From assembly GCA_002966495.1 (NCBI GenBank), contig CP016490.1:620001-684000 (forward strand): DNA of 64,000 nucleotides, given 5' to 3'. Below, one piece after another: positions 17,351 through 26,186 of this stretch. A program made the translations under genes and the position numbers. This DNA is from Halomonas sp. GFAJ-1 (GTDB lineage Bacteria > Pseudomonadota > Gammaproteobacteria > Pseudomonadales > Halomonadaceae). Every line of letters begins with the position of its first letter. Positions within the stretch are counted from its first letter, which is position 1. The notes under the pieces were generated by a model. It was not told the origin of the DNA. It worked only from the letters and a program-made list of their open reading frames with translations, and did not search any database.

Positions 17351-17533
17351 TTACTCTCCCTCAACGCGCACAAGGTAATTAACCTTGTGAATCATGCCGC
17401 GTACGGCAGGGGTGTCTTCCAGTTCAACCGAGTGACCGATGCGACGTAGACCCAGGCCCTTCATAGTAGCCTTGTGCTTGGGCAAAACGCCGATGGTGCT
17501 GCGGATCTGGGTAACCTTGATCGTTGCTGCCAT
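17351..17533 (-). CDS. rpmD: 50S ribosomal protein L30
   Basis: 60 residues. Contains KVTQIRSTIGVLPKHKATMK and GLGLRRIGHSVE, the signature of bacterial L30. Spc operon, three bases before rplO and six after rpsE. Confidence 0.97.
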   Translation of the reverse strand: MAATIKVTQIRSTIGVLPKHKATMKGLGLRRIGHSVELEDTPAVRGMIHKVNYLVRVEGE

Positions 17534-17539
17534 GGTGTC

Positions 17540-18040
17540 TTACCCCGTGATCGCGTCGACAGACAGACCGCGTTTAGCGGCGATGTCTTCCGGTGCTTGC
17601 ATGGCGGAGAGACCTTTAACAGTCGCTCGAACCACGTTAACCGGGTTGGTGGAACCGTAGCACTTGGCCAGTACATCGTGGACACCAGCAAGCTCTAGTA
17701 CAGAGCGCATAGCACCACCAGCGATGATTCCGGTACCTTCAGAAGCCGGCTGCATGTAGACCTTAGAAGCACCGTGACGGGCTTTCACCGGATACTGCAG
17801 CGTATGGCCAGCAAGGTTAACCTTGACCATGTTGCGACGAGCTTGGTCCATCGCTTTCTGGATCGCGACCGGCACTTCACGCGCCTTGCCACGACCAAAA
17901 CCGACACGACCTTTACCATCACCAACGACGGTCAGCGCGGTGAAGCCGAAAATACGACCACCTTTGACCACCTTGGCGACGCGGTTGACCTGCACTAACT
18001 TCTCTTGCAGATCACCGCTTTGCTGTTCGTTCTTCGCCAT
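17540..18040 (-). CDS. rpsE: 30S ribosomal protein S5
   Basis: 166 residues. A double-stranded-RNA-binding-like N-terminal domain with VNRVAKVVKGGRIFGFTALT (about 18-37) and GRVGFGRGKAREVP, then the C-terminal domain with EGTGIIAGGAMRSVLELAGV. S5 guards decoding fidelity with S4. The loop residues where spectinomycin resistance arises (VVKGGR) are of wild-type form. Spc operon. Confidence 0.98.
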   Translation of the reverse strand: MAKNEQQSGDLQEKLVQVNRVAKVVKGGRIFGFTALTVVGDGKGRVGFGRGKAREVPVAIQKAMDQARRNMVKVNLAGHTLQYPVKARHGASKVYMQPASEGTGIIAGGAMRSVLELAGVHDVLAKCYGSTNPVNVVRATVKGLSAMQAPEDIAAKRGLSVDAITG

Positions 18041-18051
18041 CGTAAAACCCT

Positions 18052-18402
18052 TTAGAATTCCAGGCCGCCTTCACGAGCGGCGTCGGCCAGAGCCTTAACG
18101 CGACCGTGATACTTAAAGCCAGCACGGTCGAAGGCCACCTGGGTGATGCCTGCTTCTTTAGCGCGTTCAGCAATCAGGGCGCCGACCTTAGAGGCCGCGT
18201 CTGAATTACCGGTCGCACCCTCGCGCAGTGCCTTGTCCAGCGTAGATGCACTGGCCAACACTTTGCCACCATCCGGCGAGATAATCTGCGCGTAGATGTG
18301 TCGCGGGGTACGGTTGACGCACAGGCGATACACGCCCAGCTCGCGGATCTTGGCGCGAGCGCGGCGGGCACGACGGAGACGAGATTCTTTCTTCGCGTTC
18401 AT
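18052..18402 (-). CDS. rplR: 50S ribosomal protein L18
   Basis: 116 residues. Basic N-terminus (MNAKKESRLRRARRARAKI) followed by RLCVNRTPRHIYAQIISPDG and the C-terminal VAFDRAGFKYHGRVKALADA. L18 brings 5S rRNA into the large subunit. Spc operon, between rplF and rpsE. Confidence 0.98.
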   Translation of the reverse strand: MNAKKESRLRRARRARAKIRELGVYRLCVNRTPRHIYAQIISPDGGKVLASASTLDKALREGATGNSDAASKVGALIAERAKEAGITQVAFDRAGFKYHGRVKALADAAREGGLEF

Positions 18403-18411
18403 AACCCTGCC

Positions 18412-18942
18412 TTACTTCTTCTTGGCTTCTTTGCGACGCACCTGCTCGTCGGCGTACCGTACACCTTTGCCTTTATACGGCTCTGGCGGACGGAAGGCGC
18501 GGATTTCCGCGGCGCACTGGCCGAGCATCTGCTTGTCCGCGCTTTTCAGCACGATCACGGTGTTTTTCGGCGTTTCCGCTGATACACCCTTAGGCAGTTC
18601 ATAGTCGACCGGGTGCGAGAAGCCCAGTGAAAGATTGAGCGTCTGGCCCTTTGCTTGGGCACGATAACCGACGCCAACAATTTCGAGAGTTCTTGTAAAA
18701 CCCTCGGATACGCCCGTGACCAGGTTCTGAACCAAGGCGCGGGTTGTACCGGCCATTGCCCAGCTCTTGGCAGACTCACTCGGGGCGAAGGTCAGCTGGC
18801 CATCTTCTTGGCCAATCACCACGTCTTGGTGAATGGCGAGAGACAGCGTGCCTTGGCCGCCTTTGGCGGTCAGCTGACCAGCGTCGATTTTGATCTCGAC
18901 ACCGGCAGGCACTTTAACCGGATATTTCGCTATGCGGGACAT
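18412..18942 (-). CDS. rplF: 50S ribosomal protein L6
   Basis: 176 residues, two similar alpha/beta domains. The C-terminal signature PEPYKGKGVRYADEQVRRKE (about 152-171) binds near the sarcin-ricin loop of 23S rRNA. Opens MSRIAKYPVKVPAGVEI. Spc operon. Confidence 0.98.
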   Translation of the reverse strand: MSRIAKYPVKVPAGVEIKIDAGQLTAKGGQGTLSLAIHQDVVIGQEDGQLTFAPSESAKSWAMAGTTRALVQNLVTGVSEGFTRTLEIVGVGYRAQAKGQTLNLSLGFSHPVDYELPKGVSAETPKNTVIVLKSADKQMLGQCAAEIRAFRPPEPYKGKGVRYADEQVRRKEAKKK

Positions 18943-18951
18943 TCCAGCCTC

Positions 18952-19344
18952 CTAGAATACGGTGCAGATGACTTCGCCACCGACGCCTGCTTGGCGCGCG
19001 GCACGATCGGTCATGACACCATTAGAGGTGGTGACAATCGCGATACCCAGACCATCGGCGACCTTAGGCAGGTTGTCCTTGCCCATGTAGCGGCGCAGAG
19101 ACGGCTTGGAAACCCGCTGAATGTGCTCAATGACCGGCTTACCCTCAAAGTACTTGAGAGTGATGGTTAGCTCGGGCTTAACGCCTTCAGCCACCGTAAA
19201 GTCGGCAATGTAGCCTTCTTGCTTTAGCACTCGGGCCACTTCAACTTTCAGCTTGGAGGACGGCATGGTAGCCGTCTCCTTGGTGGCCATCTGCGCATTG
19301 CGGATACGGGTAAACATATCCGCCAGAGTGTCTTGCATGCTCAT
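18952..19344 (-). CDS. rpsH: 30S ribosomal protein S8
   Basis: 130 residues. Opens MSMQDTLADMFTRIRNAQM and closes with GLGIAIVTTSNGVMTDRAAR and GGEVICTVF. S8 binds the central domain of 16S rRNA and, in E. coli, represses the spc operon at rplE. Located between rpsN and rplF. Confidence 0.98.
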   Translation of the reverse strand: MSMQDTLADMFTRIRNAQMATKETATMPSSKLKVEVARVLKQEGYIADFTVAEGVKPELTITLKYFEGKPVIEHIQRVSKPSLRRYMGKDNLPKVADGLGIAIVTTSNGVMTDRAARQAGVGGEVICTVF

Positions 19345-19376
19345 TTAATGTGCGCTCCTGATGATTCTACGTGGCG

Positions 19377-19682
19377 TTACCAGCTGGACTTTTTCAGGCC
19401 AGGAACGTCGCCACGCATGGCGGCTTCACGCAGCTTGTTACGGCCGAGGCCGAACTTGTTGTAAAAACCGTGCGGACGGCCAGTGACGCGGCAGCGGTTA
19501 CGCTGACGCACCGGGCTTGAGTCGCGCGGCAGTTGCTGCAGCTTCAGCGTCGCCTCGAAACGATCTTCTTCAGAAGCGTTCACGTCCGAGATGATTTTCT
19601 TGAGCTCTGCGCGCTTAGCCGCATACTTCTCGACTAGCTGAGTACGCTTGAGCTCACGCTCTATCATACTTTTCTTAGCCAT
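19377..19682 (-). CDS. rpsN: 30S ribosomal protein S14, zinc-free form
   Basis: 101 residues, the long C-minus type: the CxxC zinc ribbon of the short form is absent. The C-terminal RNRCRVTGRPHGFYNKFGLG (about 71-90) and the final PGLKKSSW are diagnostic. Spc operon, between rplE and rpsH. Confidence 0.98.
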   Translation of the reverse strand: MAKKSMIERELKRTQLVEKYAAKRAELKKIISDVNASEEDRFEATLKLQQLPRDSSPVRQRNRCRVTGRPHGFYNKFGLGRNKLREAAMRGDVPGLKKSSW

Positions 19683-19692
19683 GATCCAACCC

Positions 19693-20232
19693 TTATTTCT
19701 TGAACGGGAAGTTCAGCGCTGCAAGCAGTGCACGACCTTCCTCGTCGGTGTTGGCGGTAGTAGTGATAGTGACGTCCAGCCCCCGAACGCGATCGATCTT
19801 ATCATACTCGATCTCCGGGAAGATGATCTGCTCACGCACACCCATAGAATAATTGCCGCGACCGTCAAAGGACTTCGGGTTGAGACCACGGAAGTCACGC
19901 ACGCGGGGAATTGCGATGTAAACCAAGCGGTCTAGGAAGTCCCACATACGCTCTGCGCGCAGTGTTACTTTAATACCGATCGGCCAACCTTCGCGCACCT
20001 TGAAGCCCGCGATGGACTTACGTGCCTTGGTCACCAACGGCTTTTGACCGGAGAGCTTCTCCATGTCGCCGATGGCATTGTCGATCAGTTTTTTATCGCT
20101 GACCGCTTCGCCGATACCCATGTTCAGCGTCACTTTCGTGATCCGGGGTACCTGCATTACGTTGGCGTAGCTAAACTGCTCTTTGAGCTGAGCCACGACC
20201 TCGTTTTGATAACGTTCTTTCAAGTTCGCCAT
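19693..20232 (-). CDS. rplE: 50S ribosomal protein L5
   Basis: 179 residues. Contains VPRITKVTLNMGIGEAVSDK, the GLNPKSFDGRGNYSMGVREQ motif (about 125-144) and IFPEIEYDK. L5 binds 5S rRNA and contacts P-site tRNA. Spc operon. Confidence 0.98.
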   Translation of the reverse strand: MANLKERYQNEVVAQLKEQFSYANVMQVPRITKVTLNMGIGEAVSDKKLIDNAIGDMEKLSGQKPLVTKARKSIAGFKVREGWPIGIKVTLRAERMWDFLDRLVYIAIPRVRDFRGLNPKSFDGRGNYSMGVREQIIFPEIEYDKIDRVRGLDVTITTTANTDEEGRALLAALNFPFKK

Positions 20233-20250
20233 TGTGCTACCCGACTCGCG

Positions 20251-20565
20251 TTAGGCGTCGATCTGCGTCTGCGTCGACTTGTAGATACGTACCTTGGTAC
20301 CGTCTTCCTTAACTTGGAAGCCGACGCGATCCGCCTTACCGGTCTCCGAATTGAAGATCGCTACGTTGGACGCGTGAATCGGAGCCTCACGCTCGACGAT
20401 ACCGCCCTGATTACCCGCCATGGGATTTGGCTTGGTGTGACGTTTAATCATATTCACACCGGACACCAAGAAACGGTTTTCTAATACCCGCTTAACGGTG
20501 CCGCGCTTGCCTTTATCCTTCCCGGCGATGACGATGACTTCATCGTCACGTTTGATCTTTTGCAT
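20251..20565 (-). CDS. rplX: 50S ribosomal protein L24
   Basis: 104 residues. The KOW motif lies at about residues 7-34 (DDEVIVIAGKDKGKRGTVKR), with GVNMIKRHTKPNP following. L24 starts assembly of the 50S subunit. Spc operon, second gene. Confidence 0.98.
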   Translation of the reverse strand: MQKIKRDDEVIVIAGKDKGKRGTVKRVLENRFLVSGVNMIKRHTKPNPMAGNQGGIVEREAPIHASNVAIFNSETGKADRVGFQVKEDGTKVRIYKSTQTQIDA

Positions 20566-20579
20566 ATCCGCCTCGCTCC

Positions 20580-20951
20580 TTACAGCACTTCAGGCGCTAG
20601 GGAAATGATCTTCATAAACTTCTCGTTACGAAGTTCACGAGTGACCGGCCCGAAGATACGCGTGCCGATCGGCTGTTCGTTGGTGTTATTCAACAAAACC
20701 GCCGCATTTCCATCGAAACGGATCAGCGAACCGTCACCACGACGGACGCCACTACGGGTCCGAACGACTACCGCTTTCAGCACTTGGCCTTTTTTGACCT
20801 TGCCGCGCGGAATCGCCTCTTTCACCGTTACCTTAATGACATCACCAATACGAGCGTAGCGACGGTGTGAACCACCTAACACCTTGATGCATTGCACCCG
20901 GCGCGCTCCGCTGTTGTCGGCGACATCCAGCATTGTCTGAGTCTGAATCAT
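20580..20951 (-). CDS. rplN: 50S ribosomal protein L14
   Basis: 123 residues. MIQTQTMLDVADNSGARRVQ and GDVIKVTVKEAIPRGKVKKG are conserved, and the central RRGDGSLIRFDGNAAVLLNN is intact. First gene of the spc part of the cluster, 50 bp after rpsQ. Confidence 0.98.
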   Translation of the reverse strand: MIQTQTMLDVADNSGARRVQCIKVLGGSHRRYARIGDVIKVTVKEAIPRGKVKKGQVLKAVVVRTRSGVRRGDGSLIRFDGNAAVLLNNTNEQPIGTRIFGPVTRELRNEKFMKIISLAPEVL

Positions 20952-21001
20952 CGGTTTTCTCCAAACCTAATCTGACTGCACTGGTTGGACAGACCTGGGA
21001 A

Positions 21002-21262
21002 TTAACCCTTGGCCTGCTCGACCACCTCGACCAGCGTCCAGGCTTTCTTCTTGGAAAGCGGACGGCACTCCTGAATGGAAACCGTGTCGCCTGCCTTAGC
21101 CTGGTTCGCCTCATCATGGGCGTGCAGCTTGGTGGAGCGCTTAACGTATTTTCCGTAGATCGGGTGACGCTCACGGCGCTCGATCATAACGACGATGGAT
21201 TTATCCATCTTGTCGCTCACCACCTTGCCGGTGAGCGTACGTGCTTTCTTTTCTTCGGCCAT
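21002..21262 (-). CDS. rpsQ: 30S ribosomal protein S17
   Basis: 86 residues from the ATG at 21262. An in-frame GTG nine bases earlier would add three residues but overlaps the rpmC stop, and the ATG matches the family N-terminus better. OB-fold core RTLTGKVVSDKMDKSIVVMI and the signature DTVSIQECRPLSKKKAW are present. Last gene of the S10 operon. Confidence 0.96.
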   Translation of the reverse strand: MAEEKKARTLTGKVVSDKMDKSIVVMIERRERHPIYGKYVKRSTKLHAHDEANQAKAGDTVSIQECRPLSKKKAWTLVEVVEQAKG

Positions 21263-21263
21263 C

Positions 21264-21455
21264 TCAATCACCTGCCTTCTCGTTGAGCATAGTCTTCACG
21301 CGGGCGATATCCCGACGGACCTGCTTGAGCAGATGAGTCTGGCTCAGTTGGCCAGTGGCCTTCTGCATGCGCAGGTTGAACTGCTCGCGGAGGAGCTCGA
21401 GGAGTTGCTCTTGGAGCTCTCCTACGGACTTTTCACGAATTTCCTGGGCTTTCAT
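21264..21455 (-). CDS. rpmC: 50S ribosomal protein L29
   Basis: 63 residues forming two long helices: MKAQEIREKSVGELQEQLLE and LLKQVRRDIARVKTML. The ATG at 21455 overlaps the rplP stop (TGATG), so translation is coupled; a GTG one codon upstream is less likely. S10 operon. Confidence 0.95.
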   Translation of the reverse strand: MKAQEIREKSVGELQEQLLELLREQFNLRMQKATGQLSQTHLLKQVRRDIARVKTMLNEKAGD

Positions 21456-21868
21456 CACATCACCGTCCGTTTTGCAAAGGTGGTGGACAGGGGCATCTTC
21501 TGTGCGGCCAGCTCAAATGCTTCACGGGCCAGCTCTTCGGATACACCTTCAATTTCATACAGGACCCGACCCGGTTGGATCTGGGCTACCCAGTACTCAA
21601 CAGAACCTTTACCTTTACCCATACGAACTTCGAGCGGTTTTTTGGAAATCGGCTTATCAGGGAAGACGCGGATCCAAATCTTACCGCCACGTTTTACGTG
21701 ACGTGTGATCGCACGACGGCCAGCTTCGATCTGACGCGCAGTGATGCGGCCACGACCGGTTGCTTTGAGACCGTACTCCCCGAAGCTGATCTTGCTTCCG
21801 CGATGCGCAAGGCCACGGTTGCGGCCTTTCATCATCTTGCGGAATTTCATACGCTTGGGCTGTAACAT
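21455..21868 (-). CDS. rplP: 50S ribosomal protein L16
   Basis: 137 residues. MLQPKRMKFRKMMKGRNRGL at the start and GGKIWIRVFPDKPISKKPLE (about 60-79) are the L16 signatures. It contacts the A-site tRNA elbow. The arginine in GKGKGSVEYWVAQIQPGRVL (about residue 101) that is hydroxylated by YcfD in E. coli is in place. S10 operon. Confidence 0.98.
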   Translation of the reverse strand: MLQPKRMKFRKMMKGRNRGLAHRGSKISFGEYGLKATGRGRITARQIEAGRRAITRHVKRGGKIWIRVFPDKPISKKPLEVRMGKGKGSVEYWVAQIQPGRVLYEIEGVSEELAREAFELAAQKMPLSTTFAKRTVM

Positions 21869-21883
21869 CGACTCGCTCTCCCC

Positions 21884-22588
21884 TTACCTGGAACCTTTCT
21901 TCTTGGGCGCGTTGCCGGCAGGCTGCTGTTGCTTAGCCTTGGCACGTACTTCCTCGATACCACCGAGGATTTCGCCCTTGAAGATCCACACTTTGACGCC
22001 GATAACGCCGTAGGTGGTGTGAGCTTCGTAAGTGGCGTAGTCGATATCCGCACGCAGCGTGTGCAACGGAACGCGACCTTCGCGGTACCATTCGGTACGT
22101 GCGATTTCAGCGCCACCAAGACGACCTGACAGCTGAATCTTGATGCCGCCAGCGCCAAGACGCATTGCGTTCTGTACCGCGCGCTTCATAGCACGACGGA
22201 ACATGACGCGACGCTCAAGCTGACCCGCTACGTTAGCAGCGACTAGCTTGGCATCCAGCTCCGGCTTGCGAACTTCTTCGATGTTCACATGAACCGGAAC
22301 ACCCATCATCTCGGTGAGATCGCGACGTAAACGGTCGACATCTTCACCTTTTTTGCCAATCACGATACCCGGACGGGCAGTGTGAATGGTGATGCGGGCA
22401 TTGTTAGCCGGACGCTCGATGTGAATGCGGCTTAAGGAAGCGTTTTTTAAACGCTCTTCCAGGAAGCTGCGCACTTCGAGATCATTATTGAGCTTATCGG
22501 CATATGCGCCGCGCTCGGCATACCAGACAGAAGCATGGTCTTTGACGATGCCCAGTCGAATGCCTGTTGGATTGACTTTCTGACCCAT
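21884..22588 (-). CDS. rpsC: 30S ribosomal protein S3
   Basis: 234 residues. The KH domain with IVIGKKGEDVDRLRRDL (about 75-91) is followed by the C-terminal domain with RAMKRAVQNAMRLGAGGIKI (about 131-150), which forms part of the mRNA entry helicase. A lysine-rich tail closes the protein. S10 operon, between rplV and rplP. Confidence 0.98.
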   Translation of the reverse strand: MGQKVNPTGIRLGIVKDHASVWYAERGAYADKLNNDLEVRSFLEERLKNASLSRIHIERPANNARITIHTARPGIVIGKKGEDVDRLRRDLTEMMGVPVHVNIEEVRKPELDAKLVAANVAGQLERRVMFRRAMKRAVQNAMRLGAGGIKIQLSGRLGGAEIARTEWYREGRVPLHTLRADIDYATYEAHTTYGVIGVKVWIFKGEILGGIEEVRAKAKQQQPAGNAPKKKGSR

Positions 22589-22599
22589 CTGGTCGACTC

Positions 22600-22932
22600 C
22601 TACTTCTCGGCTACCTTGACGGTGATGTGGCAGGTGCGCTTCAAGATACGATCCGCACGCCCTTTGGCACGCGGCTTGATACGCTTAAGCGTCATGCCCT
22701 CATCGACGCAGATGGTCGAGACACGCAGCTCGTCGATATCCATGCCGTTATTTTCTTCCGCGTTTGCAATGGCGGACTGCAGCACTTTCTTGACCAATTG
22801 AGCAGCCTTCTTCGGTGAGAAGGTCAGCAGGTCGAGCGCCTCGGCTACCGGTTTACCGCGCACCTGGTCAGCCACCAAACGGGCCTTCTGGGCGGATAAA
22901 CGAGCGCCACGCAGCTTAGCTGTGACTTCCAT
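22600..22932 (-). CDS. rplV: 50S ribosomal protein L22
   Basis: 110 residues. LSAQKARLVADQVRGKPVAE near the start, and the beta-hairpin RIKPRAKGRADRILKRTCHI (about 83-102) that lines the peptide exit tunnel. No deletion of the type linked to macrolide resistance is seen. S10 operon. Confidence 0.98.
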   Translation of the reverse strand: MEVTAKLRGARLSAQKARLVADQVRGKPVAEALDLLTFSPKKAAQLVKKVLQSAIANAEENNGMDIDELRVSTICVDEGMTLKRIKPRAKGRADRILKRTCHITVKVAEK

Positions 22933-22950
22933 CTCTCAATCCTCTCTGGC

Positions 22951-23226
22951 TTACCGTTTGGCTTTTTTGTCCGCCGCATGCCCGCGATAAGTGCGAGTAG
23001 CAGCGAATTCGCCCAGCTTGTGACCAACCATTTCCTCGGAGACATGCACCGGGACGTGTTGGCGACCGTTATGGACAGCGATTGTGAGGCCTACCATGTT
23101 TGGCAGGATCATCGAACGACGCGACCAAGTCTTGATCGGTTTGCGATCGTTCTTCTCCACTGCAGCCTCTACCTTCTTCAAAAGATGAAGGTCAATGAAG
23201 GGACCTTTCTTTAGTGAACGTGGCAC
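22951..23226 (-). CDS. rpsS: 30S ribosomal protein S19
   Basis: 91 residues. MPRSLKKGPFIDLHLLKKVE, the RRSMILPNMVGLTIAVHNGR core and VGHKLGEFAATRTYRGHAAD are standard. S19 sits in the head of the small subunit with S13. S10 operon. Confidence 0.98.
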   Translation of the reverse strand: MPRSLKKGPFIDLHLLKKVEAAVEKNDRKPIKTWSRRSMILPNMVGLTIAVHNGRQHVPVHVSEEMVGHKLGEFAATRTYRGHAADKKAKR

Positions 23227-23259
23227 AGCCGTTACCTCTTAATGTCTTGGCAATTTAGA

Positions 23260-24090
23260 TCAACGCGTCTTATTACGACGACGGATGATCAGCTTGTCGG
23301 TGCGCTTGTTCTTACGCGTCTTGTGACCCTTAGTCGGCACGCCCCATGGGGATACCGGGTGACGACCACCACTGGTGCGGCCTTCGCCACCACCGTGCGG
23401 GTGATCGACTGGGTTCATCGCGACACCGCGAACAGTCGGACGCACGCCTCTCCAGCGCTTCGCACCGGCCTTGCCAAGTTGACGCAGGCTGTGCTCAGAG
23501 TTGCTCACCTCACCCAGAGTCGCGCGGCATTCCGCTAACACTTTACGCATTTCGCCAGAGCGAAGACGCAAGGTAGCGTAATTACCTTCACGAGCGACCA
23601 ACTGGGCGCTAGTACCGGCACTGCGAGCAATCTGCGCGCCTTTACCCGGCTTCAGTTCGATGCCGTGAACGGTAGAACCAAGCGGGATGTTGCGCAGTGG
23701 CAAAGCATTGCCTTTCTTGATGGGCGCATTAACACCAGATTCCAGCACGTCACCCGCGCTGACACCTTTCGGTGCAATGATGTAACGACGCTCGCCATCA
23801 GCGTACTTAAGCAGTGCAATGTGCGCACTGCGGTTCGGGTCGTGCTCCAGACGCTCAACAGTGGCCGGAATGCCATCTTTGGTGCGTTTGAAGTCGATCA
23901 ACCGATAGTGATGACGGTGACCACCGCCCACGTGGCGGGTAGTGATGCGACCGTTATTATTACGGCCACCGGACTTGGACTGTTTTTCCAAAAGCGGTGC
24001 ATACGCACGGCCTTTGAACAGTTCCTCACCAACGATCTTAACGACGTGGCGACGACCGGCGGATGTGGGTTTGGTCTTGACGATTGCCAT
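23260..24090 (-). CDS. rplB: 50S ribosomal protein L2
   Basis: 276 residues. Contains GRNNNGRITTRHVGGGHRHH (about 42-61) and the C-terminal VRPTVRGVAMNPVDHPHGGG (about 217-236), whose histidine region lies near the peptidyl transferase centre. S10 operon, between rplW and rpsS. Confidence 0.98.
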   Translation of the reverse strand: MAIVKTKPTSAGRRHVVKIVGEELFKGRAYAPLLEKQSKSGGRNNNGRITTRHVGGGHRHHYRLIDFKRTKDGIPATVERLEHDPNRSAHIALLKYADGERRYIIAPKGVSAGDVLESGVNAPIKKGNALPLRNIPLGSTVHGIELKPGKGAQIARSAGTSAQLVAREGNYATLRLRSGEMRKVLAECRATLGEVSNSEHSLRQLGKAGAKRWRGVRPTVRGVAMNPVDHPHGGGEGRTSGGRHPVSPWGVPTKGHKTRKNKRTDKLIIRRRNKTR

Positions 24091-24107
24091 TATCCGTACT
24101 CCTGCCC

Positions 24108-24404
24108 TTATTCGGCGCCAGAGAAGTCTTCGAGCGTTTCACCCGCAGCCAGGGTCACATACGCTTTGCGGTAACCCTTACGCAGGCCAACGCCGTGAGC
24201 AGTACGCTTAGTTTTACCCTTGACGTTCAATACTTGAACGCCACCGACCTTCTTGCCGAAAAGTGCTTCAACGGCCTTCTTGATCTCGGGCTTGGTAGCA
24301 TCGCTTGCCACCTTGAAAACGTACTGGTTGCGCTCTGCTGCCATCGCGGCCTTTTCGGTCACGTGCGGTCCGAGCAGAACCTTGAATACGCGTTCCTGGT
24401 TCAT
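24108..24404 (-). CDS. rplW: 50S ribosomal protein L23
   Basis: 98 residues. VTEKAAMAAERNQYVFKVAS and the loop KVGGVQVLNVKGKTKRTAHG are characteristic. L23 marks the tunnel exit and docks trigger factor and SRP. Its ATG overlaps the rplD stop by four bases. S10 operon. Confidence 0.98.
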   Translation of the reverse strand: MNQERVFKVLLGPHVTEKAAMAAERNQYVFKVASDATKPEIKKAVEALFGKKVGGVQVLNVKGKTKRTAHGVGLRKGYRKAYVTLAAGETLEDFSGAE

Positions 24405-25006
24405 GCCAGCTTCTCCTCGAATTTACGCAGGGCGGAGACGGTAACCAGGACCTTATCAAAGGCAACCAGGCTCACCGGATCAGCTGCAGCGACATCCACC
24501 ACGTCAACATGGGGAAGGTTGCGTGCGGCCAGATAGAGCTTTTCGTCCATGTCTTCAGTGACGATCAACACTTTCTCAAGGTTGAGCTCTTTCAGCTTGG
24601 CAGCTACCTGCTTGGTCTTCGGCGCTTCTACGCTGAACTCTTCAATCGCGATAAGACGCTCTTGACGTACCAGTTCAGACAGGATCGAACGCATCGCCGC
24701 GCGGTACATTTTGCGGTTAACCTTCTGCGAGTGATCCTGAGGACGCGCCGCGAAAGTTACGCCGCCGCTGCGCCATAGCGGAGAGCGGATGGTACCGGCA
24801 CGTGCACGGCCGGTGCCCTTCTGACGCCATGGCTTCTTACCACCACCACGCACGTCGGAACGGTTCTTTTGAGCGCGAGTACCTTGACGGCCACCAGCCA
24901 AATAGGCGGTTACCACCTGGTGAACCAGCGCTTCGTTGAATTCTTTGCCAAAAGTGGCGTCGGCTACTTCAACGGTACCCGTGCCTGCAGCAAGATTCAG
25001 ATTCAT
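24401..25006 (-). CDS. rplD: 50S ribosomal protein L4
   Basis: 201 residues. The long tunnel loop GTRAQKNRSDVRGGGKKPWR (about 42-61) is intact, with no deletion. In E. coli L4 also represses its own operon through the S10 leader, but the leader here is much shorter (see the promoter at 26187-26215). S10 operon. Confidence 0.98.
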   Translation of the reverse strand: MNLNLAAGTGTVEVADATFGKEFNEALVHQVVTAYLAGGRQGTRAQKNRSDVRGGGKKPWRQKGTGRARAGTIRSPLWRSGGVTFAARPQDHSQKVNRKMYRAAMRSILSELVRQERLIAIEEFSVEAPKTKQVAAKLKELNLEKVLIVTEDMDEKLYLAARNLPHVDVVDVAAADPVSLVAFDKVLVTVSALRKFEEKLA

Positions 25007-25021
25007 TGGTAATTATCCCCT

Positions 25022-25660
25022 TCAGCCAGCTTTCACGGCGCTGCGAACGATAACATCGCTACCGGTCGCGCCCGGAACAGCACCTTTGATCAGCAGCAGG
25101 TTACGCTCGGCGTCGACACGGACGATCTCAAGGCTCTGCACGGTGCAACGGGCATTACCCATTTGACCGGCCATTTTTTTGCCTTTAAAAACACGACCCG
25201 GGGTCTGACACATGCCGATAGAACCCGGCGCGCGGTGCGACAGGGAGTTACCATGCGTGTTGTCTTGGGTACGGAAGTTCCAGCGCTTAACAGCACCCTG
25301 GAAGCCTTTACCCTTAGAGGTGCCAGTCACGTCGATCATTTGACCAGCTTCGAAGAGGGATACGGTGAGAGAGCCACCCACCTCTGGAGCTTCTTCGCCT
25401 TCTGCAAGACGAAATTCCATCAGTGAACGACCAGCCTCAACACCCGCCTTGGCAAACTGTCCAGCTTGCGCTTTGGTGAGGTGCTTGGCTTTACGAGAAC
25501 CTGTAGTCACCTGAACCGCTGCATAACCGTCAGACTCAAGGGTCTTAACGCGCGTTACACGGTTAGGGTCAACTTCAATAACGGTCACGGGCACGGAAGC
25601 GCCATCTTCGGTAAAGACACGGGTCATCCCGGCCTTTTTACCGACTAAACCGATAGTCAT
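25022..25660 (-). CDS. rplC: 50S ribosomal protein L3
   Basis: 212 residues. The conserved FRTQDNTHGNSLSHRAPGSI (about 149-168) includes the glutamine methylated by PrmB in E. coli. Opens MTIGLVGKKAGMTRVFTEDG. It follows rpsJ after an unusually long gap of 150 bp. Confidence 0.98.
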   Translation of the reverse strand: MTIGLVGKKAGMTRVFTEDGASVPVTVIEVDPNRVTRVKTLESDGYAAVQVTTGSRKAKHLTKAQAGQFAKAGVEAGRSLMEFRLAEGEEAPEVGGSLTVSLFEAGQMIDVTGTSKGKGFQGAVKRWNFRTQDNTHGNSLSHRAPGSIGMCQTPGRVFKGKKMAGQMGNARCTVQSLEIVRVDAERNLLLIKGAVPGATGSDVIVRSAVKAG

Positions 25661-25810
25661 ACTCAGTCTCCTATAGTGTACGGGGCTATCACCCGCTATG
25701 GCTGCCCTTTCCAGAGCATTCCACTAGCACATTGTGTGGCGCCTCACGGCGCGGCGGCTGCTGCTTACCCTAAAAATTAGTAAGCGCTGGGCCGCAAGTG
25801 ACTAGTGTAA

Positions 25811-26122
25811 TTAGTCGAGCTTGATTTGCACGTCTACGCCAGCGGCGAGATCGAGCTTCATCAGCGCATCAACAGTTTTCTCAGTCGGCTCAACAATGTC
25901 GAGCACACGCTTGTGAGTACGAATCTCATACTGATCACGCGCATCTTTGTTAACGTGCGGTGAAATCAGGATGGTATAGCGCTCGCGGTTGGTCGGCAGC
26001 GGGATCGGCCCACGAACCTGAGCACCAGTACGCTTAGCGGTTTCAACGATCTCCGCTGTGGACTGATCGATCAGGCGATGGTCGAACGCTTTCAACCGAA
26101 TGCGAATCTTTTGGTTCTGCAT
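25811..26122 (-). CDS. rpsJ: 30S ribosomal protein S10 (NusE)
   Basis: 103 residues. Contains IRIRLKAFDHRLIDQSTAEI and the signature PLPTNRERYTILISPHVNKD (about 41-60). S10 also acts as NusE in antitermination with NusB and NusG. First gene of the S10 operon, with its own consensus promoter at 26187-26215; TTGGAG precedes the ATG. Confidence 0.98.
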   Translation of the reverse strand: MQNQKIRIRLKAFDHRLIDQSTAEIVETAKRTGAQVRGPIPLPTNRERYTILISPHVNKDARDQYEIRTHKRVLDIVEPTEKTVDALMKLDLAAGVDVQIKLD

Positions 26123-26186
26123 TTGCCCTAAACTCCAATGGATGTCGACGGCGCGAGCCGTCTACCCACGCATTCAAAGGATGCGC

